Source: Chelydra serpentina (taxonomy: Eukaryota; Chordata; Testudines; Chelydridae). From it: a DNA stretch of 64,000 bases. The notes beneath the pieces were generated by a model. It made no database searches. It was not told the DNA's origin and saw nothing but the letters and a program-made list of their open reading frames with translations. Below, one piece after another: positions 45,547 to 56,240 of this stretch. Within the stretch, counting starts at the first letter, position 1. Every line of letters starts with the position of its first letter. The position numbers and the translations under genes were made by a program. Where the stretch lies: positions 35,872,001 through 35,936,000 of the forward strand of contig JBAIAC010000008.1 in NCBI GenBank assembly GCA_037349315.1. Direction: 5' to 3'.

Positions 45547-47466
45547 TGGAGCGATGGAGGACGGACTACCGCTTCAGAGTCCAGTTACCTTCCCCTTTTT
45601 GAATCGTCTATCCCGATTCCACTATGCCTGGTTCCTTATTACATCAGACCGGTGGGTCCTACGGACGGTAGAGGCGGGATATTCTATCCATTTCCATTCT
45701 ATCCCCCCTTCCCGCCCACCCCCCCACCCTTCTCCAGGGACCCTTCTCACGAGCAGCTCCTCTACCAAGAGGTGCAAGCGCTCCTTACCCTAGGGGCAGT
45801 GGAAGAGGTGCCCCAGGAATTCAGGGGCAAGGGGTTCTATTCTCGCTACTTCCTAGTCCCGAAGGCCAAGGGAGGCCTACGGCCCATTCTGGACCTAAGG
45901 AACCTCAACAAGTACATCGTCAACCTGAAGTTCCGTATGGTCTCCTTAGCCACCATTATTCCCTCTCTGGACCCAGGGGACTGGTATGCCACCCTCGATA
46001 TGAAAGATGCATATTTTCACATCTCCATCGCCCCGGCTCACAGACGTTTCCTTCGTTTTGTCGTTCACAAGACACACTACCAATTCACAGCACTCCCTTT
46101 CGGATTGTGCATGCCCCCCCGTGTCTTTACAAAATGCATGGCAGTAGTGGCTGCGTTCCTCCGCCGCCATCATGTCTACGTCTTCCCGTATCTCGACGAC
46201 TGGTTGATTCGAGGCCAGTCTCGTCAACAGGTCCAGGCACATGTGCAAATGATTACGGACACCTTCTTTCATCTCGGTATCATAATAAATACCAACAAGT
46301 CGGTGTTGGTGCCAACCCAATCCATCGAGTTCATCGGGGCGATTCTCAATGCAACCAAGGCACAAGCGTTCCTCCCGGAGGCCCGTCGTCTGGCTCTCGT
46401 GGACATAATCACCAGTCTCCATCTGTTCCCCACCACGACGGTGAGACAATGCCTCAAGTTACTGGGCCACATGATGTCCTGCTCTTACGGAGTAGAGCAC
46501 ACCCGGTTGCGACTTCGACCTCTGCAGGCGTGGCTGGCATCCGTATACCGACCACGTCGCGACAATCTGGACATGGTCCTCACAGTTCCAGCTCGCACAT
46601 TAGACTCCCTGCAATGGTGGTTAGACCCGTTGACGGTGGGCGCAGGAGTACCCTTTCAGTCCCCTCACCCCTCCCTAACTCTGGTGACGGACGCATCAGC
46701 GTTGGGATGGGGCGCACACCTCAGGGATTTAACAACGCAAGGCATGTGGCAACATCACGAGCTCAATCTGCACATCAACATCAAGGAGCTCAGGGCAATT
46801 CATCTGGCGTGCCAAGCATTCCTGCCTTATCTACAGGACCGCTGTGTGGAAGTCCTCACAGACAATACCACAGCCATGTTTTACCTGAACAAGCAGGGCG
46901 GAGCCTGGTCATCACCACTTTGCCGTGAAGCCCTTCTCCTTTGGGAGCTCTGTTTAGCTCATTCCATCTCTTTCCAGGCGTCCTACCTCCCTGGAGTTCA
47001 GAACGTCCTGGCGGACAAGCTGAGCAGACGCTTCCTCGTCCACGAATGGTCCATACGTCCAGATGTGATCCATTCGATCTTTCATATCTGGGGGTTTCCC
47101 CAACTCGACCCGTTTGCCTCATGAACCAACAGGAAGTGCCCGACCTTCTGCTCCTTCAGAGGACACAGCTCGGGCTCTCTTGCGGACGCTTTCACGATCC
47201 CGTGGTCATGCCACCTGCTTTACGCGTTTCCGCCCTTTCCATTGATCCACAAGGTCCTTCTCAAGATTCGCAGAGACAAGGCGAACATCATCTTAGTGGC
47301 CCTTGCCTGGGCACGGCAGTGTTGGTACCCAACCCTGATGGATCTGTCGATACAGCCCCCCATTCCTCTCCCAATCAGTCACGACCTCATCTCACAAGAT
47401 CACGGTCGTCTTCTCCATCCGGACCTCCACTCGTTACATCTCACAGCGTGGAGGATTTGTGGTTGA
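45206..47466 (+). pseudogene. DIRS reverse transcriptase/RNase H with frameshift and one stop
   Basis: The product would copy DIRS RNA into DNA and remove the RNA strand. The N-terminal part (FLITSDRWVLRTVEAGYSI) reads in the frame of 45206. A C-run near 45717-45727 shifts it into the frame used from about 45730 onward. Then come KGGLRPILDLRNLN, LDMKDAYFHI, LPFGLCMPPRVF and the catalytic YLDD at 46189-46200. RNase H follows with TDASALGWGAHL (about 46687), LTDNTTAMFYL (about 46855) and AHSISFQASYLPG. A TGA at 47122-47124, at a former CpG, interrupts the frame. The conserved tail (PLIHKVLLKIRRDKANIILV, then LHLTAWRI) continues in frame to 47466. Confidence 0.9.
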
Positions 47467-48497
47467 ACCGAACGGAGCTGGCCTGCTTGGCCCCAGTTAG
47501 ACAAGTTCTTCTTGAGAGCCGCAAGCCCTCTACAAGACTCACGTATGAGGCTAAGTGGAAGAGGTTCTCTGTCTGGTGCGCCCAGCAGCAGATATCGCCG
47601 CTTCTTGCCCCGGTGCCGTCTATCCTGGATTACATATTACACCTCAAGGACAACCATCTTGCCCTTGAATCCTTAAAGGTTCACCTTGTGGCCCTCTCGG
47701 CCTTCCACCCAGGAGCGGATGGCCGCTCAATATTCACGCACCCCATGGTGCGTCGCTTCGTCAAAAGATTGGAGAAAGTCCACCCTCCAACGAAGTCACC
47801 CGTTCCGGCATGGGACCTCAACCTCGTCCTTTCTTGTCTCACAGGTCCCCCCTTTGAACTGATGGTCTCATGCTCCCTTCTCTACCTATTGTGGAAGGTC
47901 GCCTTTCTCGTGGCCGTTACCTCAGCTAGACGGGTATCCGAATTAAAGGCTCTTCTGTGTGACCCTCCGTATACCATCTTTCATAAGGACAAGGTTCAGC
48001 TATGACCTCACCCGTCCTTCCTCCCTAAGGTGGTCTCTCGTTTCCATATGTCACAGGACATTTTCCTGCCTGTTTTTTTCCCCAAGCCGCATGCCAACTC
48101 CAGGGAACAGCGGCTACATTCCTTAGACGTGAGAAGAGCGCTCGCCTTCTATATAGAGCGCACAAGGCCGTTTCGTAAGACGCCCCAGCTGTTCGTTGCC
48201 GTTGCAGATCATATGAAGGGCGCTCCGGTCTCTTCACAACGCATATCCTCATGGATTACGGCTTGCATCCGTGCCTGCTACGACCTGGCGAAGGTTTCCC
48301 CGCCAGTAGTTACGGCCCACTCTACAAGAGCGCAGGCTTCCTCGGCGGCTTTCCTTGCTAATGTCCCTCTCCAGGAGATCTGCAGGGCTGCCACTTGGGC
48401 ATCGGTGCATACCTTCACATCACACTATGCCATCATCCATCACTCCCGTGATGACGCGGCCTTCGGCAGGGCTATTCTCCAATCCGCACTTCCTTAA
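46941..48497 (+). pseudogene. DIRS tyrosine recombinase with one stop
   Basis: The recombinase would insert the circular DIRS DNA into the genome. The conserved part starts near 47460 and includes RQVLLESRKPSTRLTYEAKW. The first catalytic Arg lies in TSARRVSELKAL (about 47920-47955). The HSTR box has its His codon at 48318-48320 and Arg at 48327-48329. The nucleophilic Tyr codon is 48426-48428 in FTSHYA. A TGA at 48003-48005, at a former CpG, breaks an otherwise open frame. The frame overlaps the RNase H gene. The start codon is not certain; 46941 is the first candidate seen. Confidence 0.88.
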
Positions 48498-48529
48498 CTC
48501 CGACCCCGCCTCCAAGGTAAGGCTTGGGA

Positions 48530-48650
48530 GTCACCTAACTGGAATAGATATGAGCAACCACTCGAAGAAGAAGAAAAGGTTACTCACCTTTGTAACTGTT
48601 GTTCTTCGAGATGTGTTGCTCATATCTATTCCATTCCCCCCCACCTTCCC
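48530..48650 (+). repeat. DIRS internal complementary region
   Basis: The left half (ACTGGAATAGATATGAGC, then CCACTCGAAGAAGAA) is the reverse complement of the element's first 45 or so bases. The right half (GGTTACTCACCTTTGTAACT, then GTTGCTCATATC) is the reverse complement of its last 60 or so. The junction therefore records the two ends side by side. That is the template used to complete the circular DNA in DIRS replication. Confidence 0.9.
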
Positions 48651-48659
48651 CTCTGTCGG

Positions 48660-48883
48660 AGTAGCTGGCAAGAAGGAACTGGATGGGGGTCGGGCCAGCA
48701 GGGTACTATATAGAGCGCCATATCAGCGCCACTCCAGGGGGCTCCCCAGCCGGCCCGACGGGTAGCTGCTAGGGAAAAAGTTTCCGATTTCGGTGCACGC
48801 GCACGCGCACACACCTAACTGGAATAGATATGAGCAACACATCTCAAAGAACAACAGTTACAAAGGTGAGTAACCTTTTCTTC
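48660..48883 (+). repeat. DIRS right terminal inverted repeat
   Basis: GGAAGAAGGAACTGG-like and CTATATAGAGCGCCATAT words are followed by CCAGCCGGCCCGACGGGTAG, then CACACCTAACTGGAATAG and GGTGAGTAACC at the outer end. All mirror the left terminal repeat except the outermost part, which is unique to this end, as usual in DIRS elements. Confidence 0.85.
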
Positions 48884-49370
48884 AGATCTCATTTCTGGTT
48901 GTTTTTCATCACTAACTGTGTAGTTAATACCTGGTATTCCTCAGAAGGCAAAATTAATAATTAATTAATTTGTCAAGACAAAATTATGATTTGATCCAAA
49001 ACTTTTTATTTGGTGTGTACAAACAAAGCAAGGTTCAAAGCAAAAAGGTTCAGTCAAGTACGAGTGTATCTATTACGAGAGCCACGTAAGAAAATGCAGC
49101 CACTTAAATAACTAAATTAATTAAGAATCAATTAGGGCAAACTTGGTTCCTTTCTGAAGTTTTATGAGTCTAGCCATGGTAAGTCTGAAGAGTGGAAGGA
49201 TGATGCTAATGTAACCTTATTTGGATTTTGTTTAATTTAGTTTTCTAATAATATTTTTTTAACAAGAAATTTGTTTTAGCTATCCCATCTAGGGATAATC
49301 TTTTTCTTTTCTGACCTAACTTCTTATGCAATCTAATTATTTCAAATCACATGTAACAATAATACAGCCA
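48884..49370. other. Intergenic stretch, no gene recognised
   Basis: AT-rich flank of the DIRS insertion. No gene or clear repeat was seen. Confidence 0.5.
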
Positions 49371-49374
49371 GACA

Positions 49375-49655
49375 AATTCAAATTAGAAATGAGGCACAAT
49401 TTTTTAACCATGAGGGTTGTTGACCATTGGAACAAACTACCAAAGAAGTGATGGATTCTCTATCTCTTAATGTCTTCAAATCAACCCTGGATGCCTTTTT
49501 GGAGGATATGTGTTAGCCAAATGTAAACACAAGTTATTGGACTCAATACAGGAGTAATTGGGTGAAATTTAATGGCCTGTGATATACAAGAGGTCAACCT
49601 AGATGATCAAATGGTCCCTTCTGGCTTTAACCCCTATGAAATCTATGAAGTTATG
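49375..49655 (+). repeat. CR1 3' end
   Basis: AAATGAGGCACAATTTTTTA, then CCATTGGAACAAACTACC, then GATGATCAAATGGTCCCTTC and AATCTATGAAG are the 3' end of a CR1 in plus orientation. The copy is severely 5'-truncated, as is usual for CR1. Confidence 0.8.
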
Positions 49656-50365
49656 TGGCAGATTCTCAGCAGGAGTGCCATTTCTGGATTTGACCCTTAA
49701 AATCTTGCATTTACCGAGTCAGAAGGGAGTCTGCTATTATGAATTGCCATTGTCCTGAAAAACGTAAAATAATAACTTGGATTTATTATATATGGAATCC
49801 TGACCATGAACTGGATTTCCTGTGCAGGGGTGTATCAGCATTTCAGTATATTCTAGCCCAGGAATTGTGCAGAGTTAATTACATCATCAGGGAAGTGAAT
49901 TAGAGTATGTGTTCTGCGATGGGATATACAGACCCACACTGACCAGGAAGGGGTTAAGGAGAGCCTGTGGATCCAGTCAGCCCCACCCCATTACACCTGT
50001 GCAAGGTGTTAAGCCTGGAGGGAGAAGATAAAAGAGGATAAGCCCAGCTCTGTGGTGGCTGACTGACAGAGGGAATAGACCTCTTGAGCTAGCTCTACGT
50101 TTGGAAATAAGGCTTGGCTGGGGCCAGAACTTTAGCAGAAACTACCTTGAAGCAGCCTAAAAGGAAGATCCAGCTGTGGCTAGAACCTATATAGAGACCC
50201 CTACATAGGTGCTGGAACTAAGCATGTGGGAGGTGCTGCCACACCCCTGGCTTGAAGTGGTTTTAATTATATACAGGGTGGTGCTGACTGGGAAACCAGC
50301 GCTGGTCCCTCCCCTCCGGAGGCCAGGAATCTGCCTTTTGTGAGGGCATATGGGACACAGATACT

Positions 50366-50683
50366 GTGATTACCCTCACAGGGGCTGTAATTATGGACAG
50401 GCCTGTCCAGATAAATGGAATGGAGGTGATGGGCCTGGTCAACTCTGGATGTATTCAAACTTTGGTTAGGGACCATTTGGTACCAATCCTGGTTACTCCT
50501 GGGGAAAACGTCTACTTACAATGCATCCATGGGGATGTTAAATCCTATCCTAGCATGTGCATGCAAATGATGATAGGAGAGCTCAGAGGGTCCCTGGTAG
50601 TGGGTCTGGCCTCAAAGCTAACCTACCCAGTTATTTTGGGCCGCGATTGGGAATATTTCCCAGAGGTGCTGGGAAGACTCTGA
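50366..50683 (+). pseudogene. Gypsy aspartic protease remnant
   Basis: The 105-residue frame fits a retropepsin-like protease. GLVNSGCIQTLV sits where the catalytic DSG/DTG is expected, and YPVILGRDWEYF matches the conserved C-terminal ILG-RD motif. The active-site Asp is Asn here (one G-to-A change), so it could not be catalytic. It lies between the 5' LTR remnant and the RNase H remnant of the same element. Confidence 0.75.
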
Positions 50684-50879
50684 GCAACCCCTAAACTTTT
50701 AGAAGGGTTGACCCAGGAGACTTGGGAGAGGGAGACTGAAATCCCTGGTTTTTGTCAGCTCTGTGTTCTTGGGGAACCAGGGCACAATATCCAGCCTGTC
50801 TGACTCACGAAGGACACCCCCCACCCGCCGCCCACCAACCTCTGCTTGAACCAAAACCAATTGGGAAAAAAGACTTACA

Positions 50880-51068
50880 AAAAGCAATGGGGGGAGGGGC
50901 AGAGGAGCAAGGGCAGGACACCCTTGAAGGAGGGGACGGAACAGGGCGGTAAGAGGCGGGGCAGAAGTGGGAAGAGGCAGAATGAGGATGGAGCCTTCGG
51001 GGAAGGGGCTGGAGTAGGCACAAGGCCTGGGGCAGAGCCGGAGGAAGCACCCCCGGCACATTAGAAAG
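50880..51068. mobile_element. DNA-transposon fragment ending AAAGTTGGCGCTTA
   Basis: A GGGGAGGGGCAGAGG-rich stretch ends CCGGCACATTAGAAAGTTGGCGC. The ending matches the right end of the element at 53826-54215 (GCAGATTGAAAACTTGGCGCC). It sits inside the Gypsy internal region, between the protease and RNase H remnants. The left end was not resolved. Confidence 0.5.
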
Positions 51069-51330
51069 TTGGCGCTTATGATTGCCATAGCTGTGCTCCA
51101 CTATTACCTCCTTGGGAAACGGTTCCTCCTGGTCGTAGATCACTTCTCCCTCAGGTGGCTAAATCCCATGATGGACACAAACCCTTGGTTAATGCAGTGG
51201 TACCTGTCCCTCAAGCCCTTCTCTTTCTGGGTCCAACACTCGGCAGGAAAGCACACCAAAATGCAGCATTTTTTTCAGGGGGAGAAGGGGAATCTGTCCT
51301 CTTATACCAGTACCCTGGGTACTGTCTTGA
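51069..51330 (+). pseudogene. Gypsy RNase H remnant
   Basis: About 70 residues match the Gypsy RNase H region. LHYYLLGKRFLLVVDHFSLR and WVQHSAGKHTKMQHFF are the equivalents of YLLGxxFxLxTDHxxLxWL and VxHRAGKxNxxADxLSR. Key residues are changed, so it is inactive. It lies just upstream of the polypurine tract. Confidence 0.75.
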
Positions 51331-51481
51331 GGGGGAGGATGTGTGCTGGGGTATACAGATCCACACTGACCAGGAAGGGGTTAATGTGGGCCCAAGCAGC
51401 CCTACCCAGTTATACCTGTGCAAGGTGTCAAGCCTGGATGGAGGAGATAAAAGAGGGAAAGCTCAGCTCAGTGGTCACTAA

Positions 51482-51721
51482 GGCCTGGTCTACACTATGA
51501 AATTAGGTCGGTATAGTTACGTTGTTCAAGGGTATGAAAAATCCAGACCCCTGAGCAATGCAGTTAAACCGACCTAACCCCCACTGTATACAGCGTTAGG
51601 TTGATGGGGAGGTGGAGTACCCTATATCTACAGGAGAACCGCTCCCATAGGCATAGGTAGTGTCTTCACTGAAGCGCTACAGCAGTGCAGCTTCTGCAGC
51701 ATTTTAAGTGTAGACAAGCCC
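51482..51721. mobile_element. Harbinger-type MITE in the Gypsy 3' LTR
   Basis: The ends GGCCTGGTCTACACT and AAGTGTAGACAAGCCC are inverted repeats. The flanks are TAA and TCA, a probable 3-bp TAA duplication with one change. 240 bp, no coding capacity. A related, more decayed copy is at 30463. Confidence 0.75.
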
Positions 51722-51787
51722 TCACTGAGAGCTGGGACAGACCTCCTTAGCTAGCCCAGGGTAGGAAGGCTTGCCTGGGGCTAGAGA

Positions 51788-52175
51788 CAGGGGTGAAAGT
51801 GAGCCGGTACGGGCCAGTATGGCGTTCGGGTAAGAACCCACACAGGCCCGTATGCAGCCCACATTAAAGCGCTGCCATGGCAAAGGACCCTGTGGCGCTT
51901 TAACGTACCTGTCCTTTCCCCCCCCCCCCCGCCGCTGACGGGCGGGGGGGCAAAGGGAGCAGCTGCCCCGGGGCTGGCGATTTAAAAGGCCCAGGGCTCT
52001 GGAGCCTCAGACCCTTTAAATCGCCACTGGAGCCCCGGGTGGCGCGGGCCAGGCGGCCTGGCTGGGGGATGCTGATCCCCAGCCCCGCCCCTTCCACCCA
52101 AGGCTCCGCCCCTTCAGGGGCCGGAGCCGGCCCCGGCCCAATACCAGTAAGTGTCTGGAGTTACTTTCACCCCTG
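51788..52175. mobile_element. hAT MITE in the Gypsy 3' LTR
   Basis: The ends CAGGGGTGAAAGTGAG and GTTACTTTCACCCCTG are inverted repeats. The flanks GCTAGAGA and ACTAAAGG agree at 5 of 8 positions, a decayed 8-bp duplication. A run of C at about 51919-51930 lies inside. 388 bp, GC-rich, with no coding capacity. Confidence 0.75.
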
Positions 52176-52789
52176 ACTAAAGGCTGTCCTTGAAGCTGCC
52201 TGGAAGGAAGAACCAGCGGGGGATAGAGCCTACATAGATACCTTTAAGGGTTAGAGCCACATTGGGACAGGTAGGCCTGTTTCATTTATTTTTATAGCTA
52301 GTTTGGCTCCCCTTTTGTTTTGGGACCCGCAGAAGAGTCAGGCGGGGAAGAGACTGTGAGAAAAGCCTAATTAGTCATGGTAGGAAGTAGCTCAGGGATG
52401 TAGCAGAGGGTCTGAACAAACAGACTACCTCGGCTTCTTACAGGGTTCTTGGTCTAGAACCAAGAGTAGAGGGCGGGCCTGGGTTCCCCTCCCAGCTCAC
52501 AAAGGATAGGGGTGTGAAGATCCCGGAGCCAAGGGCTGGCAGGCCCTAAAAGCCTGAATTTGGGGCGAACCTCCAGTGTGATGGTAGCAAACCACTGACT
52601 TGCCTGGCTTGTTTTTTACAGAGGAGGCATGACTAAAAGTGAGGTGGCTGGATGGCCAAGTCACAGAAAGAGACAGACCACTACAGGGCCCGAGCAGCTG
52701 TTGGCAGGGGCCACCAAAGGAGGAAAAGAATTTCTACCCCATGCTCAATCCAAGGAGGCACGCCTGCCGTGAGTAGACTCCGCTACAGT

Positions 52790-53820
52790 TTTGTAGGTTA
52801 GAAATTAAAGAATGCCAGTGTGACATGCAAAATTTAATCTTTCTGTTCACCAGAGACACAAAGAAGTTCCATGATGGAACATAATGTCAAAGCTGCGGAA
52901 GATTAGATGAAAATGTTGCTTTTATCTAGAGTCCTGTTGTTGCAGAGAAACAATTAAATCACAGGGTGCTCTCTTCAAATAATGAGTCTGAATTAAACCA
53001 GAAGAAAAGGAAAACCTGAACTAATGCCAAAATGCCATTCGTAGCCCATGTTCTTCTGACACGTCGCAAGAAAACAATGGGAGATTTTGGTGTAATTCTT
53101 GTAAAAAAATAGCTGAGTTAAGGATAAATGCCTTTGAGCGCATAAAACTCCTATTGAAGTCAATGGAACATTTGGATGCACTGCACAAGAAATGCAGGGG
53201 GAGAGGGGAGCTCAAAGTCTTAGATTTAAAGTGCATTAAAACCATTACTTTAATAAAAAATACTTTTCTATTAAATCCTCCCCTCTCCCTAACTGCACCA
53301 GTAACTACTGGCAGGCCAGTATTTAAGGCTAAGTTCTGCGTGTGTGCTCATTTAAGGTCTGTGCTTGCACCCAATGAAGTCAGTGACAAAACTCTGACTG
53401 ACCTCAGAAGCTACAGAGGTAAGATTTTAGAGCTGAAATGCATAGGATTTTTTAAAAATTAAAACTTATTTTTGATAAATAAGGACTAAAAGGCTTTTAA
53501 GGGGATTTCCTGCTGGATTTATAACCTTATAATTATAAGATGTATTGGGAGCTCTTACATCTTAACTGAAGGACGAAGACATGCTGAATCTCTACCCACA
53601 ATGTTGTTTAATTATTGAAATTAAATAGGTGTTGACAGGAACAAACAGAACAACAGTGGGTGGCATCTTGTCTCACTCAGGTCAGTGGGAGTTTTGCCAT
53701 TAATTTCAATAGAGCCAGGATTTGCCGCAAAGAGTTTTAAACGATGCCATTAAAACTGGACGAGGTGGGCTGATGCTCTGAGGAGGCACTGAGCGTCCTC
53801 TCTCTTGGGTGCTTGCCTGG
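52790..53820. other. Intergenic stretch, no gene recognised
   Basis: No supported gene. Mostly AT-rich non-coding DNA. Confidence 0.5.
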
Positions 53821-53825
53821 CTCAT

Positions 53826-54215
53826 AGGCGCCGACTCCGTGGGTGCTCTGGGGCTGGAGCACCCATGGGGAAAAAATGGTGGGTGCTCAGCACCCACTGG
53901 CAGCCCCCCTATCAATGCCTCTCTCTCTCCCCAGTGCCTCTTGCCCACCAGCGGGCCCTGCTGATCAGCACCTTCTGCCTGCCACGGATCAGCTGTTTCA
54001 TGGCGTCAGGAGGCGCTGAGGGGGGATGAGTGAGGGTGCAGCGCACTTGGGGGAGGGGACAGAACTGGGCAGGGAAGAGGTGGGGTGGGGGCAGAGTAGG
54101 GGTGGGAAGAGGAAGGGCAGGGGTGCAGCATTAGGGGAAGGGGTGGAGTGGGGGTGGGGCCTAGGCAGAGCTGGTGGGAGCACCCCCTGGCAGATTGAAA
54201 ACTTGGCGCCTGTAG
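53826..54215. mobile_element. hAT-like non-autonomous element (GGCGCC ends)
   Basis: The left end ATAGGCGCCGACTCCGTGGG and right end AACTTGGCGCCTGTAG share an inverted GGCGCC core. The interior has GGAGCACCCATGGGG, followed by a GGGGTGGGG-rich stretch. Related fragments lie at 16530-16615, 50880-51068 and perhaps 11506-11998. A clean 8-bp duplication was not seen. Confidence 0.6.
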
Positions 54216-54605
54216 CCTGCCTGGTACTTGTTCACATGCTCAGGGTCACATGTGGGGTCAGGGAGGGATTTTTTTCCCCAGGTCAGATTAGCAGTGTCCT
54301 TGGGGAGGTTTTGTCTTCCTCTGCATCTGCAGTGTGGAGCACTGGTTGTTTGTCAGGATTATGTGGGTATATCTCTCTTACTCAATTTCCTGCCATTGCA
54401 GGGACCACTGGCACAGGTGCACTTTGGTCCTTTCTGTTCTCTGCCTGTAGCACGTAATAGTTTGGTCTCCTGAGAGCTGTAATACCCTGTTCTAATTTCA
54501 GTTGTTGGGTGTAGTATGCAGGTGTTGGGTGGGGTTGGTATTCTGTGGTATACAGGAGGTCAGATTGGATGATCTGATGGTCCCTTCTGGCCTTACAGTC
54601 TGACT
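54216..54605 (+). repeat. CR1 3' UTR, plus strand
   Basis: Near its end it reads GGTATACAGGAGGTCAGATT, then GGATGATCTGATGGTCCCTT, then CTGGCCTTACAGTCTGACTC. This is the conserved CR1 3' end. Upstream is a longer 3' UTR with GGGAGGGATTTTTTTCCCC. Only the terminal 0.4 kb was inserted. Confidence 0.75.
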
Positions 54606-54609
54606 CTTA

Positions 54610-55560
54610 TGAAAACCACATCCCCTCTCAACTTTCAGTTGCTTGACTTTGTGATGCCATCATTTCACTAGTTCTCCAGTCTCCATGAAGTCTTTCAGGG
54701 CAGGCAAGACCTGAATTACTAATGTAAAACACAGGTAACCCCCTCCTTCCTGCAGCTGTTTTTTTAAAAGACCACACACACATATACACACACACACACA
54801 CACAAGCCACCAACACTATTCAGATTTTCTGTATACATCATCAAGAAACATAAAAGGGCACAGACTAGATTTGTGTGTGTGTGGTCCTTTTAATGTCTCC
54901 TCAGTGCAGTGCTGACACAGCAGCTGATCAATGAGGTCCTACTTTGGAGCCCCCTAGAGGAATATGTACATTTTACTAAAGACACTTCAAAAATGTTCTT
55001 TGGTGCTCTACAGTGGTTGATGGCTAGTCACTGAAGCTCTTCTGCTGGTGCTATGTTGGAGCCCCCTACTGAATTACTCTATACAGTCTAGGCACTGGAG
55101 TAACTGTCCTGCATGGATCCTGTATGTGGAAAAGCTCTTCCAAATAATCAACAGCTGTGAGTGGCCTATAGAGTTGGGAAGAGAGTAACATTAGTTTACT
55201 CTGATTTTATTTTCTCATTTTGCTGACAGTCCCCAATGTTTCACCTAAACATGTTAAGGAGTTTTAAAATAATCTGAACTGTGACATCGTGAAAGAAAGC
55301 ATATATCAGCCCCCATATTGCTGCCTCTCTGTTTCCCATTGGCTCTTGTCACTGGCACCAAAATTGTTCCAGGTCATCAATGAAGTTCTTCAAAAGGAGA
55401 CACATGGTATGAAGGCCAACTCAAAAAGCCAGATAGATCTATTATGCTAAGCTACTTAGCAGACAGCAATAACCTACCTAGTAACTACTAATTAATTCAA
55501 TTCAATTAAGTCAGCATTCAATTTACAACAATCCTCTCTTCCCCAAAACTACCAAAAAAA
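54610..55560. other. Intergenic stretch with a CA microsatellite
   Basis: A CA run lies at about 54773-54803. No gene was recognised. Confidence 0.55.
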
Positions 55561-55567
55561 AAAAAGA

Positions 55568-55990
55568 TTAGAAAAAAGCACAGCTGTCAGCACTGTCAGC
55601 TATGTCACTTGAAAAGTTCTTGCGGAGGGCATCTCTAATGATACAAGAAAGCCTGTTTTTGTCAGCAGCTGCTGAGTCCTGCAACCCTTGGGACCCTGAC
55701 TGTAGCCATGCTGCGGCTTCCTCTGCCTGATCGGTCCCCACCTTTTGGAGCACTTCCTCTTTGCTTTCAAAAATGTTGTGCAACATAGAGCAGGCTGAAA
55801 TAATACAGAGGGTACAGTCAAGAACACTGTTTCTCTGCAGAAGGCCCCTCCATCTTACCTTCATCCTTGCAAAGGCACATTCAACCACCATTCTGCTCTT
55901 GCTGAAGCAGGAGTGAAAACAATAATCAAAAGTGGAAGCATATGCCCCTGTTCACATAATCAGGGTACAGTGTCATAAACCAGGGGAACA
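55568..55990 (-). pseudogene. Harbinger transposase C-terminal remnant
   Basis: The open part (55568-55891) reads MVVECAFARMKVRWRGLL, followed by CTLCIISACSMLHNIFE. These are the C-terminal hallmarks of PIF/Harbinger (HARBI1-like) DDE transposases: VE-AFGRLK-RWR, then A-C-LHN. Upstream on the minus strand a further stretch (WFMTLYPDYVNRG) reads in another frame, so a frameshift separates them. The catalytic Asp residues are missing. This may be the decayed source of the Harbinger MITEs at 51482 and 59384, but that link is inference. Confidence 0.72.
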
Positions 55991-56029
55991 ATAGGTAAGC
56001 AGGGTCTCACACTATCTCAAACAAATGTA

Positions 56030-56240
56030 GGAATTGCCAGACCAGAATAGATCAGTAGGTCCCATCTAGCCTGTCTTGGATGGTGATTTGTACCAGATGG
56101 TTTCTGAAGAAGGTGTAAGAAAACCTATAGTGGACATCTGCGGAATAAGCCGCTCATTGAGGAAGTTTCTTCCTAAGCCATCGGTCAGTGGTTGGCTTAT
56201 GTCCAGAAACAAGAAGCGTTATACCCTTATACATTGAATT
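56030..56240 (+). repeat. CR1-like 3' UTR fragment
   Basis: AGGTCCCATCTAGCCTG, TTTGTACCAGATGGTTTC and GAGGAAGTTTCTTCCTAAGC are words of a LINE 3' end common in reptiles. It is attributed to CR1 from memory of the pattern. Confidence 0.5.

Larger units (their letters stand above)
41633..48883 (+). mobile_element. DIRS-type retrotransposon, nearly complete
   Basis: The element is about 7.25 kb, of which about 5.44 kb is native and 1.81 kb is a hAT insertion with its extra duplication. The left terminal repeat (41633-41870) faces an inverted right one (about 48610-48883); shared blocks include TTGCTCATATCTATTCCA and CCCGTCGGGCCGGCTGGGGA. An internal complementary region at 48530-48650 matches both outer ends, as required for the circular intermediate. 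Genes in order are gag, reverse transcriptase/RNase H and tyrosine recombinase, with overlaps. DIRS elements integrate by recombinase and make no target duplication, and none is seen. Decay is light. Confidence 0.93.
49908..52790 (+). mobile_element. Gypsy-type LTR retrotransposon, decayed and repeatedly invaded
   Basis: Two LTR starts share TACAGA(T/C)CCACACTGACC and GGAAGGGGTTAA, at 49908 and 51340. The second follows a purine tract (GAGGGGGAGGA) that fits a polypurine tract. Between them lie protease and RNase H remnants. The 5' LTR stops near 50195. The 3' LTR runs to about 52790 and holds two DNA transposons (51482-51721 and 51788-52175). Gag, reverse transcriptase and integrase are missing. 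The outer right end is approximate. Confidence 0.75.
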
